This document shows positions 17,819 through 28,913 of a stretch of 64,000 bases of DNA, piece by piece. The notes under the pieces were generated by a model that was not told the DNA's origin, did not search any database, and was given only the letters and a program-made list of their open reading frames with translations. Made by a program: the position numbers and the translations under genes. Source of the stretch: Pelagibacterium lacus (GTDB lineage Bacteria; Pseudomonadota; Alphaproteobacteria; Rhizobiales; Devosiaceae); contig NZ_QQNH01000006.1 in the NCBI RefSeq assembly GCF_003345525.1, positions 62,001 to 126,000 of the forward strand. Direction: 5' to 3'. Within the stretch, counting starts at the first letter, position 1, and each line of letters starts with the position of its first letter.

Positions 17819-18414
17819 TCGCGCTGGAGCAGTGCGCCACCCTCGTGCTGGCCGCCGGCGCCTCGCGCCGCTTCGGCGCCGACAACAAGCTCCTGGCCGA
17901 GATCGAAGGCCGGCCCATGGTCGAGCATATCCTCATGCGCATCGCCGCCTTGCCGTTCGCCCAGCGCCTCGCCGTGGTCGACGATCTCGAGGGGCCGGTG
18001 GCCGGGATCGCCCGACGCCACGGGATCACGCCCGTCCTCTCGCCCGATGCGGCGACGGGCATGGGCGCCTCGCTCGCCGCCGGCGCCAAAGCCCTTGGTT
18101 CCGAAAGCGCGGCGGTGTTCGTGCTGCTGGGCGACATGCCCTTCGTGCCCGCAGCCATCTTCGCCGCCCTGGCCGCGCGGCTGGAAGACCCGGTCTCCAT
18201 CGCCCGCCCGCGCACCCCGCAGGGGCCGGGCCATCCGGTGCTCTTCGCCCGCCGTCATTTCTCCGCCCTCGCAGGGCTGGAGGGCGACAGCGGGGCCGGG
18301 GCGGTGATCGCCGCCCATCGCGACCATCTGGACTGGGTGGACACCACCGAGACGGGGTGTATTGCCGATTTCGACACAACCGCCGCGCTGGCCGCCTGGC
18401 GCGGCTCGGTGTGA
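17815..18414 (+). CDS. MobA-like nucleotidyltransferase family protein
   Basis: A 199-residue GT-A-fold nucleotidyltransferase of the MobA-like/MocA group, which attaches CMP or GMP to molybdopterin in characterised members. It shows the N-terminal LVLAAGASRRFGADNKLL loop, the metal-binding LLGDMPFV and the late GHPVLFARRHF block. No molybdenum enzyme or other cofactor gene is nearby, so the substrate remains open. Its ATG shares four bases with the ectR stop, so the two are translationally coupled, an unexpected pairing of an osmolyte regulator with this enzyme. Confidence 0.82.
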   Translation: MIALEQCATLVLAAGASRRFGADNKLLAEIEGRPMVEHILMRIAALPFAQRLAVVDDLEGPVAGIARRHGITPVLSPDAATGMGASLAAGAKALGSESAAVFVLLGDMPFVPAAIFAALAARLEDPVSIARPRTPQGPGHPVLFARRHFSALAGLEGDSGAGAVIAAHRDHLDWVDTTETGCIADFDTTAALAAWRGSV

Positions 18415-18452
18415 CGCGGCACGGCAAAATCGGCCCGTCGCGGCTTCCGATT

Positions 18453-18477
18453 GCAACCTCTTGGCGCTTCATGCGTT
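18453..18477 (+). promoter_or_regulatory. Possible stress-type promoter upstream of the GlsB-like gene
   Basis: GCAAC (18453-18457), 16 bp, then CGTT (18474-18477) is one base from the GGAAC-N16/17-CGTT pattern of the alphaproteobacterial general stress sigma factor EcfG. The same stretch holds an 18-base block (18457-18474) that recurs with one change before the DUF1127 gene at 40329. Weak evidence for either reading. Confidence 0.25.
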
Positions 18478-18531
18478 AATAGCTTCGTCCCGATGGGGGA
18501 CGACACATCGAAACGCTGTTGTGGGGTTACT

Positions 18532-18783
18532 ATGGAAGACGCTGGAATCGGCTGGATCGCAGCCATTATCATCGGTGGTTTGGCCGGGTGGATCGCCTCG
18601 GCGATCATGAAGACCAATACCGGAATTTTTCTCAACATCATCCTCGGCATCATCGGCGCGGCCATTGCCAGCTTCCTGTTCGGGCTGATCGGCGTGTCGT
18701 TCGGCGGCTGGCTGGGCTATCTCATCGCCGGACTGATCGGCGCCTGCATCCTGATCGCCATCGTGAGAGCCGTGCGAAAATAG
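18532..18783 (+). CDS. GlsB/YeaQ/YmgE-family small membrane protein
   Basis: An 83-residue inner-membrane protein with three glycine-rich helices (WIAAIIIGGLAGWIASAIM, about residues 7-28; IFLNIILGIIGAAIASFLFG; WLGYLIAGLIGACILIAIV) and a basic end. This is the transglycosylase-associated (GlsB/YeaQ/YmgE) family, often induced by general stress; no enzyme activity is established. The ATG at 18532 begins the conserved part; the frame extends upstream to 18451 without homology-like sequence. A perfect terminator follows, so it is monocistronic. Confidence 0.87.
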   Translation: MEDAGIGWIAAIIIGGLAGWIASAIMKTNTGIFLNIILGIIGAAIASFLFGLIGVSFGGWLGYLIAGLIGACILIAIVRAVRK

Positions 18784-18805
18784 CGCCCCTCCCGATGCGT
18801 GCGTG

Positions 18806-18836
18806 AAAGGCCCGCCCCCCTCGCGGGCCTTTTTTC
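18806..18836 (+). terminator. Intrinsic terminator after the GlsB-like gene
   Basis: A perfect 10-bp stem (18806-18815 with 18823-18832) with a 7-nt loop and a T-run into 18835. Confidence 0.88.
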
Positions 18837-18942
18837 ATGCGCAGTTCTGCCGATCGCAGTTTTCCGCATCCCGGCGATAACCCGGTCCTCGCCTTCCCCC
18901 GCCATGATGGCCCCGGTGCAATCGGCAAGCGGAGGGGGGACC

Positions 18943-19389
18943 ATGACTCGGCGCGGCGATCGGCCCTTGCGGCAGGGGTTCAGGACGGCGTCGGACGGCG
19001 CCTCGGCGGTGGAGTTCGCCCTGATCGCCCCAGTATTCCTGCTCCTCGTCTTCGGCGCCATCGCCTATGGGCTTTATTTCGGCGCCGCCCATTCGGTGCA
19101 GCAACTGGCCGCCGACGCCGCCCGGGCGGCGGTGGCCGGGCTCAGCGACCCCGAGCGCGACGCCCTGGCCCGAAGGTTCATCGCCGCCAATGGCGACAGC
19201 TATGTGCTGATCCGGGGCGCGCTTTTGGACATAGACACCGTTCCGGGCACCGCCGATCCCGACCAGTTCATCGTCCGGCTGACCTATGACGCCAGCCATC
19301 TGCCGATCTGGAACCTTTACGCCCCGCTCCCCCTGCCGGGAGAAAGGACCATCACCTTTTCCTCCACCATCCGCCATGGCGGGGTGTGA
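18943..19389 (+). CDS. TadE-like pilus assembly protein
   Basis: A 148-residue minor pseudopilin of the TadE type. A short basic leader is followed by GASAVEFALIAPVFLLLVFGAIAYG, with the conserved glutamate of the prepilin-like segment near residue 24 and one membrane helix (about 22-46). The rest is a periplasmic domain. TadE-family proteins serve tight-adherence (Flp) pili. The ATG at 18943 has GGAGGGGGG in front. The TadG-like gene follows 3 bp later. The rest of a tad locus (tadA-C, cpaB, rcpA, flp) is not in the window. Confidence 0.85.
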   Translation: MTRRGDRPLRQGFRTASDGASAVEFALIAPVFLLLVFGAIAYGLYFGAAHSVQQLAADAARAAVAGLSDPERDALARRFIAANGDSYVLIRGALLDIDTVPGTADPDQFIVRLTYDASHLPIWNLYAPLPLPGERTITFSSTIRHGGV

Positions 19390-19392
19390 GCC

Positions 19393-21048
19393 ATGCCCGC
19401 CCGTCTCCTGCGTTTCGCCCGCGCCGAAGCCGCCAATGTGGCGACGCTGTTCGCCCTGGTGCTGCCGCTGCTGATCGGCGCCGCCGCCTTTGCCGTGGAC
19501 GAGGCGGCGCTGCATCTGGAACGCCGTCAGCTCCAGCTCGTGGCCGACCTTGCCGCCATCCACGCGGCGGGCGACCCCGCCCGGGCCCGCGACCGCGTGC
19601 TCGCCGTCCTGGCCGATGCCGACTATGCCCTGCCCGCCGAGGCGGTGGTGATCACCAGGGGGCGCTACGCCGCCGACCCCGCCCTCGCCCCGGCCCAGCG
19701 CTTCGTCGCCAATGCCGACCCGGCCAATGCGGTGCGGGTCGAGCTCGCCGATCGCGGGCGCATCTATTTCGCCTCGATCTTCGGCATGGCCCCGCCCGAT
19801 ATCGGGGTTTCAGCCCTGGCCAGCGCCACCCCGCGCGCCGCCTATTCCATCGGCTCGCGCCTCGCCAGCCTCAATGACGGCATGCTCAACGCCGTGCTGG
19901 GCGGGCTTTTGGGGACCGAACTCTCGCTGTCGCTGCTCGACTACAACGCCATCGCCGACCTCGATGTCGGGCTGTTTGATTTCCTCGACGCACTGGCCGG
20001 CCGGATCGACCTCACCGCCGGGACCTATGGCGAGTTGCTGGCCGGCCGGGTGGCGCTGGCCGATATCGGCGCGGCGCTGGCCATCGCCTCGGGCGGCAAT
20101 GCGGTGCTGCTGCATCTGGCCGGGCTGATCGACGATACCATCCATGTGGAAATGCTCAACCTCGTCGCCGGCGACGGGCTCGCCCATCTGGCGCTGGGGT
20201 CGGCCGCCGCGGCCGAGGCCCGGATTTCGGCGCTGCAGGTGCTGTCGGCGGCGGCGATGGTCGCCGATGGCCAGCGCCAGATCACCCTGGCGCTGGGGGC
20301 AGACCTGCCGGGGCTGGCGGGGATCGACGTGGCGCTGGTGGTGGGCGAAGTGCCCCAGGGCGGCTGGTTTACGCTCGCCGGCGAGGGCAGCTATGTGCGC
20401 ACCGCCCAGGTGCGGCTGCGCCTCGACATCTCCATCCTGGGCAGCGCCGGGGCGCTGGGTCTCCTCGACATCACGCTGCCGGTCTATGCCGAGCTCGCTC
20501 CGGCCGAGGCACGCCTCGCCGCGCTCTCCTGCCCGCCGGGCCGGCCGCAGGCGGCAACGGCCACCGTGGCCGCCACCCCGGGCGTACTGCGCCTTGCGGT
20601 GGGCAAGACGGCGCCATCCGCCTTTCTCGACACCACCCGCCCCTTGCAGGTCGCCCGCACCCCGATCGTCTCGATCCTTGGTGGAGTGGCCGAGGTGACC
20701 GCCCATGCCGATATCGCCATGGCGCAAACGACGCCCATCCCGGTGGCGTTCACCCATGCCGATGTGGTCAACCGCAGCGTCAGGACGGTCTCCACCACCA
20801 CCCCGGTGGCCTCCCTCACCGGCTCGCTCCTCTCGGGGCTCGACCTGCGGCTCGAAGTGCTCAAGCTCAACCTGCTGGGCGCCCTGCTCTCGGGGGCTAC
20901 CGGCGCGGTCAGCGCTCTGGTCACCCCGGTCGCCCCGGTGCTCGACGCGACGCTGGTCGCCCTGTTCGACGCGCTGGGACTGGGGCTGGGCGAGGCCGAT
21001 ATCCGCATGCACGGCTTCGATTGCCGCAATGCGGCGCTGGTCGGCTGA
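19393..21048 (+). CDS. TadG-like surface/pilus protein
   Basis: A 551-residue protein with an N-terminal helix (residues 12-37, ANVATLFALVLPLLIGAAAFA) of the Flp/TadG type, followed by an AVDEAALHLERRQLQLVADLAA stretch typical of TadG-related proteins. The long extracytoplasmic part has no von Willebrand domain that I can see. It is dominated by alternating Ala/Leu segments and ends in a repeated-looking hydrophobic block (LLGALLSGATGAVSALV) and GLGEADIRMHGFDC. It is coupled to the TadE-like gene. A structural or anchoring role at the envelope is the best guess. Confidence 0.75.
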   Translation: MPARLLRFARAEAANVATLFALVLPLLIGAAAFAVDEAALHLERRQLQLVADLAAIHAAGDPARARDRVLAVLADADYALPAEAVVITRGRYAADPALAPAQRFVANADPANAVRVELADRGRIYFASIFGMAPPDIGVSALASATPRAAYSIGSRLASLNDGMLNAVLGGLLGTELSLSLLDYNAIADLDVGLFDFLDALAGRIDLTAGTYGELLAGRVALADIGAALAIASGGNAVLLHLAGLIDDTIHVEMLNLVAGDGLAHLALGSAAAAEARISALQVLSAAAMVADGQRQITLALGADLPGLAGIDVALVVGEVPQGGWFTLAGEGSYVRTAQVRLRLDISILGSAGALGLLDITLPVYAELAPAEARLAALSCPPGRPQAATATVAATPGVLRLAVGKTAPSAFLDTTRPLQVARTPIVSILGGVAEVTAHADIAMAQTTPIPVAFTHADVVNRSVRTVSTTTPVASLTGSLLSGLDLRLEVLKLNLLGALLSGATGAVSALVTPVAPVLDATLVALFDALGLGLGEADIRMHGFDCRNAALVG

Positions 21049-21076
21049 CCGCCGCGAGATCGGTTTTTTTCGGTGA

Positions 21077-21094
21077 ACCCGATCTGAATCGGGT
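21077..21094. terminator. Short hairpin after the TadG-like gene
   Basis: ACCCGAT (21077-21083) pairs with ATCGGGT (21088-21094) around CTGA. There is no T-run after it on the plus strand, although one precedes it. It could be a weak terminator or a leader element of the curlin gene. Confidence 0.35.
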
Positions 21095-21186
21095 CTTCAG
21101 CATGGGTTGCGCATGGGGGGATTAGAACGGTCTCCATCATCGGCGCGGTCAGAGGGACCGGGCCACAACCCAAAGGGAGACCCATC

Positions 21187-21621
21187 ATGATCCGCAAACT
21201 TCTCGTCGCCACCCTCGCCGCCACCGCGCTGGCCGGGGCCGCCATGCCCGCCATGGCCAACAATCTGTTCATCAACCAGTATGGCTTCGGCAATGCCGTC
21301 GGCGGTGGCCAGAGCGGCTGGAACAACACCTTCGGCGCCTTCCAGAACGGCAATTGGAACACCGGCATCGCCAACCAGCAGGGCGGCAACAACGTCACCG
21401 CCATCGGCCAGGACGGCAGCAACAATTATGGCGATGTCTGGCAGAATGGCTGGAACAATCAGGCCGGCACCGGCCAGTTCGGCTCCAATCACACCACCAT
21501 CGTCACCCAGGACGGCAATGGCAATGTCGCCGCCGGCGTGCAGGTCGGCAATGGCTGCAACGCCAATGTGCTGCAGCAGGGCGCCAACAACGTCACCGCC
21601 TTCGTGCAGGTCTGCCCGTAA
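21187..21621 (+). CDS. Curlin-repeat amyloid subunit (CsgA/CsgB-like)
   Basis: A 144-residue exported protein with a signal peptide (1-24, cleavage after AMA). About ten Q-x-G-x-x-N half-repeats follow (for example QYGFGN, QSGWNN, QQGGNN, QDGSNN, QNGWNN, QQGANN), the strand-turn unit of curli amyloid. It probably forms extracellular fibres for adhesion and biofilm. Two cysteines near the end (GNGCNAN and the final QVCP) are unlike enterobacterial curlins. AAAGGGAG precedes the ATG. It is followed by csgH and another curlin; the transport genes csgG, csgE and csgF are not in the window. Confidence 0.88.
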   Translation: MIRKLLVATLAATALAGAAMPAMANNLFINQYGFGNAVGGGQSGWNNTFGAFQNGNWNTGIANQQGGNNVTAIGQDGSNNYGDVWQNGWNNQAGTGQFGSNHTTIVTQDGNGNVAAGVQVGNGCNANVLQQGANNVTAFVQVCP

Positions 21622-21694
21622 GACCCCGTCTCATCGCTCCGCGCGCCGGGGGCGGATCGCCGCCCCGGCGGCTCAGGAAAAAGGGAGGTTCACC

Positions 21695-22081
21695 ATGGTT
21701 CGTTCAATCCTCTTCGGCGGGCTGGTGGCGCTCGGCGCGCTTGCCCTGGCCGGCGCGGCCGCGGCGTCGGGCGCGTCCGGCCCCGGCGGCGGCCTCGTCT
21801 GCGGCATCGACACCAGCACCGAGCGCGGGCTGATAACCATCTCAGGGGTGGCGCACAGCCCCATTGCGCTCAGCGGGCAGTACAGCCTGGCGCTCGAGAG
21901 CCGGGGCAGCGGCGGTTCGGCCAATATCAGCCAGGGCGGGGCATTCGCGCTCGATCCCGGCGCGGTCGGGACGCTGGGCGAGGTCACCGTCAATGCCGGC
22001 GCGAGCGTTACGATCGCCTTCACGATCACCAGCCAAGGCCGGCAGGTCGATTGCTCCGCCCCGATCGCCCGGGCGGCCTGA
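21695..22081 (+). CDS. csgH: Curli assembly chaperone CsgH
   Basis: A 128-residue exported protein with a signal peptide to about residue 25. It has a beta-sandwich-like domain with two cysteines (LVCGID and QVDCSAP) placed to form a disulfide. Strong features are the GxxxxGLITISGVAH and SGQYSLALES strands and NISQGGAFAL, which fit the CsgH (alphaproteobacterial CsgC counterpart) family. CsgH inhibits premature amyloid formation in the periplasm. AAGGGAGG precedes the ATG at 21695. It lies 73 bp after the curlin gene and is closed by a terminator. Confidence 0.8.
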   Translation: MVRSILFGGLVALGALALAGAAAASGASGPGGGLVCGIDTSTERGLITISGVAHSPIALSGQYSLALESRGSGGSANISQGGAFALDPGAVGTLGEVTVNAGASVTIAFTITSQGRQVDCSAPIARAA

Positions 22082-22109
22082 CGCCCCCGGCCTTATCTCC
22101 CCCTACATC

Positions 22110-22133
22110 GCCCCGCTCCGGCGGGGCTTTTTT
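22110..22133 (+). terminator. Intrinsic terminator after csgH
   Basis: A 7-bp GC stem (22110-22116 with 22121-22127), TCCG loop, then six T. It separates curlin-csgH from the second curlin gene. Confidence 0.88.
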
Positions 22134-22267
22134 GTGCCGTGGCGCGGGCGGTGAATGCGGTGTGAACGGGGGGCTCCGGGGCGGTTCAGGGCGGCGGGCA
22201 TAGGGTGGTTTGCAGCGCTGGAGCAACCGGCGCACGGGAACGCAAACACACGCATCGGAGACCGCGC

Positions 22268-22675
22268 ATGTCCATTCGTTTTTCCAAGACCATCGCCACC
22301 ACGATCACCGCCGCCCTCTTGGGCATCGCCCAGCCGGCCATGGCCGGGGGGCAGATCTCCATCGGCTTCAGCCCCAGCGATCCGCAGCAGGCCCAGGCGC
22401 TGGGCATGGGGCTGCAGATGTTTTCCCTGATGCAGGGGCTGTCGGCCAGCGGCGCCAATGCCTATCAGAACGGCTCGGGCAATGCCGCCGGCTTCTTCCA
22501 GGGCGGCGCGGGCAATCACGGCCTCATCTACCAGAACGGCAACGGCCATACGGACACCGTCACCCAGACCGGCAACGCCAATAGCTGCGGCCTGTTCCAG
22601 TTCGGCCAGGCCACCAATGCCCAATGCACGCAGACCGGAAACCAGACCGGCATCACCACGGTGTTCGGGTTCTAG
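22268..22675 (+). CDS. Second curlin-repeat protein (possible CsgB-like nucleator)
   Basis: A 135-residue exported protein with a signal peptide (1-26, cleavage after AMA). A non-repeat region of about 40 residues follows (SPSDPQQAQALGMGLQMFSL), then about six half-repeats (QNGSGN, QGGAGN, QNGNGH, QTGNAN, QFGQAT, QTGNQT). Again two cysteines are present (NSCGLF, AQCTQ). The fewer, less regular repeats and separate transcription suggest a minor or nucleating subunit, but this is inference. CGGAG precedes the ATG at 22268. tRNA-Ala lies immediately after on the other strand. Confidence 0.8.
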   Translation: MSIRFSKTIATTITAALLGIAQPAMAGGQISIGFSPSDPQQAQALGMGLQMFSLMQGLSASGANAYQNGSGNAAGFFQGGAGNHGLIYQNGNGHTDTVTQTGNANSCGLFQFGQATNAQCTQTGNQTGITTVFGF

Positions 22676-22691
22676 GGTGAGATCGAGAAAA

Positions 22692-22767
22692 TGGTGGAGC
22701 CAAGCGGGATCGAACCGCTGACCTCCTGCATGCCATGCAGGCGCTCTCCCAGCTGAGCTATGGCCCC
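22692..22767 (-). tRNA. tRNA-Ala (anticodon GGC)
   Basis: On the minus strand the 76-nt gene starts GGGGCCATAGCTC at 22767, has the anticodon stem CCTGC/GCAGG around a 7-nt loop with GGC at the anticodon position, the T-loop TTCGATC, and an encoded CCA end at 22692. It reads alanine GCC and GCU codons. Confidence 0.96.
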
Positions 22768-22970
22768 ATCAAGACGGGTCCGCCATGTGGCGGGCCTGGG
22801 TGGTTCGCGAAGGTTCCCCCCGCGAACGGCCGGAACCTAGTGAGAAGTGTTTGGGGAAGCAAGAGCAAATATCGCCTTGCATCGCAAATTTTTCACACCC
22901 CGCATAAAACCCGCGTGATCCGCGGGACGGGCCCCGCCGCACACACCGCGGCGCGGCCCGAAAAGCCGAC

Positions 22971-23083
22971 GGACGAGGCCGAGCCGAGGACCCCGCGCGA
23001 CGTTTCGCGCGCCCCGCCGGAGGGCCAGCGCCTGGCATAGCGCGGTTTCAGCGCGTCATGCCGGGCGCGGTACGGCCCGTGAG
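22971..23083. repeat. Structured tandem repeat, unit 1
   Basis: First of two diverged direct copies spaced 123 bp apart in the otherwise empty 460-bp gap between tRNA-Ala and the TIGR02300 gene. Hairpin 1 has GCGCGA (22995-23000) pairing with TCGCGC around CGTT. Hairpin 2 is built from GGCAT (23034-23038) with ATGCC (23058-23062) and inner GCGC with GCGC. An aligned open frame ending TAG at 23038-23040 also matches unit 2 in peptide sequence. Whether it is a mobile palindromic element, an RNA or a relic coding end is undecided. Confidence 0.7.
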
Positions 23084-23093
23084 GCCAATAATT

Positions 23094-23208
23094 GGACGAG
23101 GCACAGCCGAGGACCCCGGCGAACGTTTTCGCCGCGCCGTCGCAGGCGCAACGAAGGCCATAGGCGCGGCTTTAGCGCCGTCATGGCCGGAGTGGTGCGC
23201 GCCGTGAG
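23094..23208. repeat. Structured tandem repeat, unit 2
   Basis: Second copy. Hairpin 1 is GGCGAA (23118-23123) with TTCGCC around the same CGTT loop. Hairpin 2 is GGCCAT (23156-23161) with ATGGCC (23083-equivalent end at 23188) and inner GGCGC with GCGCC. Relative to unit 1, pairing is kept through compensating changes and through whole inserted base pairs, while the bulged A on the left, GTC on the right and the seven-base loop GGYTTYA stay the same. Confidence 0.7.
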
Positions 23209-23227
23209 ACAAAAAGAGTCTTAAATC

Positions 23228-23716
23228 TTACCGCTCGTCGTCGTCCACTTCGACGTCGAAGTCGATTTCCTCGTCGTCGTCATCGCTTTCGAGGAAGGTG
23301 TCGTCGTCGTCGCCACCCAGTTCCTCGTCGACTTCCACATCCTCGACATCGGGGATGGTGTCCTCGCCCTCATCCTCGTCGTCGCCATCGTCCTCGGCGT
23401 CGCTGAGCGAGATGACCTCGGCGCCGGCCGCCGCGGCGGCCTGGTCGATATCGGCCTCCTCGACTTCGTCCTCGTCCTCCTCGTCGCCCTTCTTGCGCTC
23501 CTTGGCGCCGAACTTGACGGCGGCCTTTTCCTGGGCGGCTTCGAAAAAGCTCAGGGGGTAGGATTTGCCGGTATAGGGCGAGACCACGGGGTCCTTGCCC
23601 AGATCGTAGAATTTCTTGCCCGTTACCGGGCAGGTCCGCTTGGTACCGCGTTCGTCACTGGCCAAGGCACTATCCCCATTGGTCTGAGAAGCTATCTGGT
23701 GGTCCATCGGCTGCAT
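23228..23716 (-). CDS. TIGR02300 (FYDLN_acid) family protein
   Basis: A 162-residue conserved alphaproteobacterial protein of unknown function. Residues about 24-55 hold the family core: KRTCPVTGKKFYDLGKDP and VVSPYTGKSYP. The rest is strongly acidic (runs of Asp and Glu in the last 70 residues), presumably disordered. The FYDLG differs by one residue from the usual FYDLN. One Cys in the core is not enough for a zinc site by itself. An ATG at 23707 is an equally good start. It lies divergently from aroA. Confidence 0.88.
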   Translation of the reverse strand: MQPMDHQIASQTNGDSALASDERGTKRTCPVTGKKFYDLGKDPVVSPYTGKSYPLSFFEAAQEKAAVKFGAKERKKGDEEDEDEVEEADIDQAAAAAGAEVISLSDAEDDGDDEDEGEDTIPDVEDVEVDEELGGDDDDTFLESDDDDEEIDFDVEVDDDER

Positions 23717-23813
23717 GTGGGCGGAAAACCCGTCCGGCGCAAGCGCGACAGGGCATAATCGAGGCGCGCCAGGCCCCCTTGGGAGAAAGCCGCCGCTTTG
23801 GCCGATCGGTTAG

Positions 23814-25915
<2,102 letters not shown>

Positions 25916-26070
25916 AATCGAGCGCGTGAAATCCAAATTTGCGGGGATGGGCCGGCAACACTTTGCGCCGGGCACTCGATCGTCATCGCAAGCGCCGAGC
26001 CTGCTCGGCCCTGTCGCGCGGCGATCCATTCCCCTGCCCGACCCCATATCGTCAACCCTAACCAAGCATG

Positions 26071-26089
26071 TTCCGGACGCCGTCCGGAA
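26071..26089 (+). promoter_or_regulatory. rpsA leader hairpin next to the ribosome site
   Basis: TTCCGGAC pairs perfectly with GTCCGGAA around GCC (26071-26089). It ends 2 bp before the GGAG that serves the rpsA ATG at 26100. S1 is known to control its own translation through leader structure in gammaproteobacteria; a similar role here is inferred. Confidence 0.45.
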
Positions 26090-26099
26090 TGGAGATTGA

Positions 26100-27803
<1,704 letters not shown>

Positions 27804-27813
27804 GCGCACGGGA

Positions 27814-27857
27814 GTGCTGCCAGGAAAAGTGGCTCCACTTTTCCGGTTCGGCAGCGC
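27814..27857. repeat. Palindromic intergenic repeat, copy after rpsA
   Basis: Two nested stems: outer GTGCTGCC/GGCAGCGC (one T-G wobble) and inner GAAAAGTGG/CCACTTTTC around CT. The same architecture recurs after pnp (63900-63944) with compensating changes in both stems. It resembles the short palindromic repeats scattered through Hyphomicrobiales genomes. Confidence 0.75.
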
Positions 27858-27885
27858 GACCACGAAAAACTGTGTTTGACTTTAG

Positions 27886-27915
27886 AAGGCTCGCGCGCAG
27901 GCGCGGGCCTTTTTT
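27886..27915 (+). terminator. Intrinsic terminator after rpsA
   Basis: An 11-bp stem (27886-27896 with 27901-27911, one T-G wobble), GCAG loop, six T. It lies between convergent rpsA and mipZ. Confidence 0.87.
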
Positions 27916-27926
27916 ATGGGATGTGT

Positions 27927-28796
27927 TCAGGCTGTCAGCCGGCTGGCCTCTCCGGCCGCGTTGGCGGCGGAAGGCACCGGCAGGGTAGCCGGCAGGCGCA
28001 GGGCGGCAACGAGGCGGCGATATTCCTGCCGCGCATTGACATGGGACATGGAGGGCGTGCCGCCCAGCAACTCGGCGTCGAGGGGATCGAACACCGTCAT
28101 GCCGAGCGGGAACAGCGAGCGGAAGATCACCCGCTCGGCAATGCCGGCGGCGACGCGGCAGCCCAGCCGGGAAGCGACCTTGTCGATGGTCGTCTGCACC
28201 TGGTCGGCATTGCGCGAGCCCAGATTGGAGATGCGGTTGCGCACCAGCACCCAGTCCATGCCTTCCCCGGTCCGCGCCAGGCGCTCGGAGCGCACCCGCT
28301 GCACATTGCGCGAATAGGGGCTGGTCTGGATCGGCTCCCCGCTCTGGTCGTCGATGCGCGCCAGGACGTCGAGATCGATCATGCTGTCATTGAGCGGGGT
28401 CACCAGCGTGTCGGCGGCCCCATGGGCGGCACGGGCCAGGTTGCAGTCGAAGCCCGGCGTGTCGATGACGATGAAATCCACCGCCGCGCGCAGCCCGTCC
28501 AGCGCGCGGGTGAAGACGTCAAGCTCGGCGCTGTGGTTCTCGCTGATCGAATCGCCCCAGGCGGTGGGGATATAGAGATGGCGGGGCAGCGGCACCGTCC
28601 TCTCCGTCGCCGCCATGGTGGCGCGGCGGTTGCGGACATAGCGCGTCAGGGTCTGCTGCCGGCTGTCGACATCGACGGTGCCGACGCGATGGCCCTGATG
28701 CAGGAGGTAGACGGCCAGGTGCAGCGCCGTCGTCGATTTTCCCGAACCGCCCTTTTCATTGCCCACCGCAATGACATGCGCGCCGTTTTGCGCCAT
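27927..28796 (-). CDS. mipZ: Division-plane positioning ATPase MipZ
   Basis: MipZ is a ParA-type ATPase that binds ParB at the origins, forms a polar-to-midcell gradient and blocks FtsZ near the poles. The 289-residue protein has the deviant Walker A GNEKGGSGKSTTALHLA (residues 12-28), the MipZ-type DVDSRQQTLTRYVRNR, the Walker B FIVIDTPGFD, VTPLNDSMIDLDVLARID and DWVLVRNRISN. The last two separate MipZ from plasmid ParA. The ATG at 28796 follows GGGGAAG; the frame continues upstream to 28844 without homology. No parB is near; MipZ genes usually stand alone. Confidence 0.93.
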   Translation of the reverse strand: MAQNGAHVIAVGNEKGGSGKSTTALHLAVYLLHQGHRVGTVDVDSRQQTLTRYVRNRRATMAATERTVPLPRHLYIPTAWGDSISENHSAELDVFTRALDGLRAAVDFIVIDTPGFDCNLARAAHGAADTLVTPLNDSMIDLDVLARIDDQSGEPIQTSPYSRNVQRVRSERLARTGEGMDWVLVRNRISNLGSRNADQVQTTIDKVASRLGCRVAAGIAERVIFRSLFPLGMTVFDPLDAELLGGTPSMSHVNARQEYRRLVAALRLPATLPVPSAANAAGEASRLTA

Positions 28797-28913
28797 CTCG
28801 CTTCCCCAAATCAGCCATGGATCGTCCGGCCCATCAGGTGGCAACAGGGTTAACAGAGGCTTAACGCCCCGCCCCTCGGGCGGCGCCGGGCGCGGGTTTT
28901 CAACACCCGCGCT

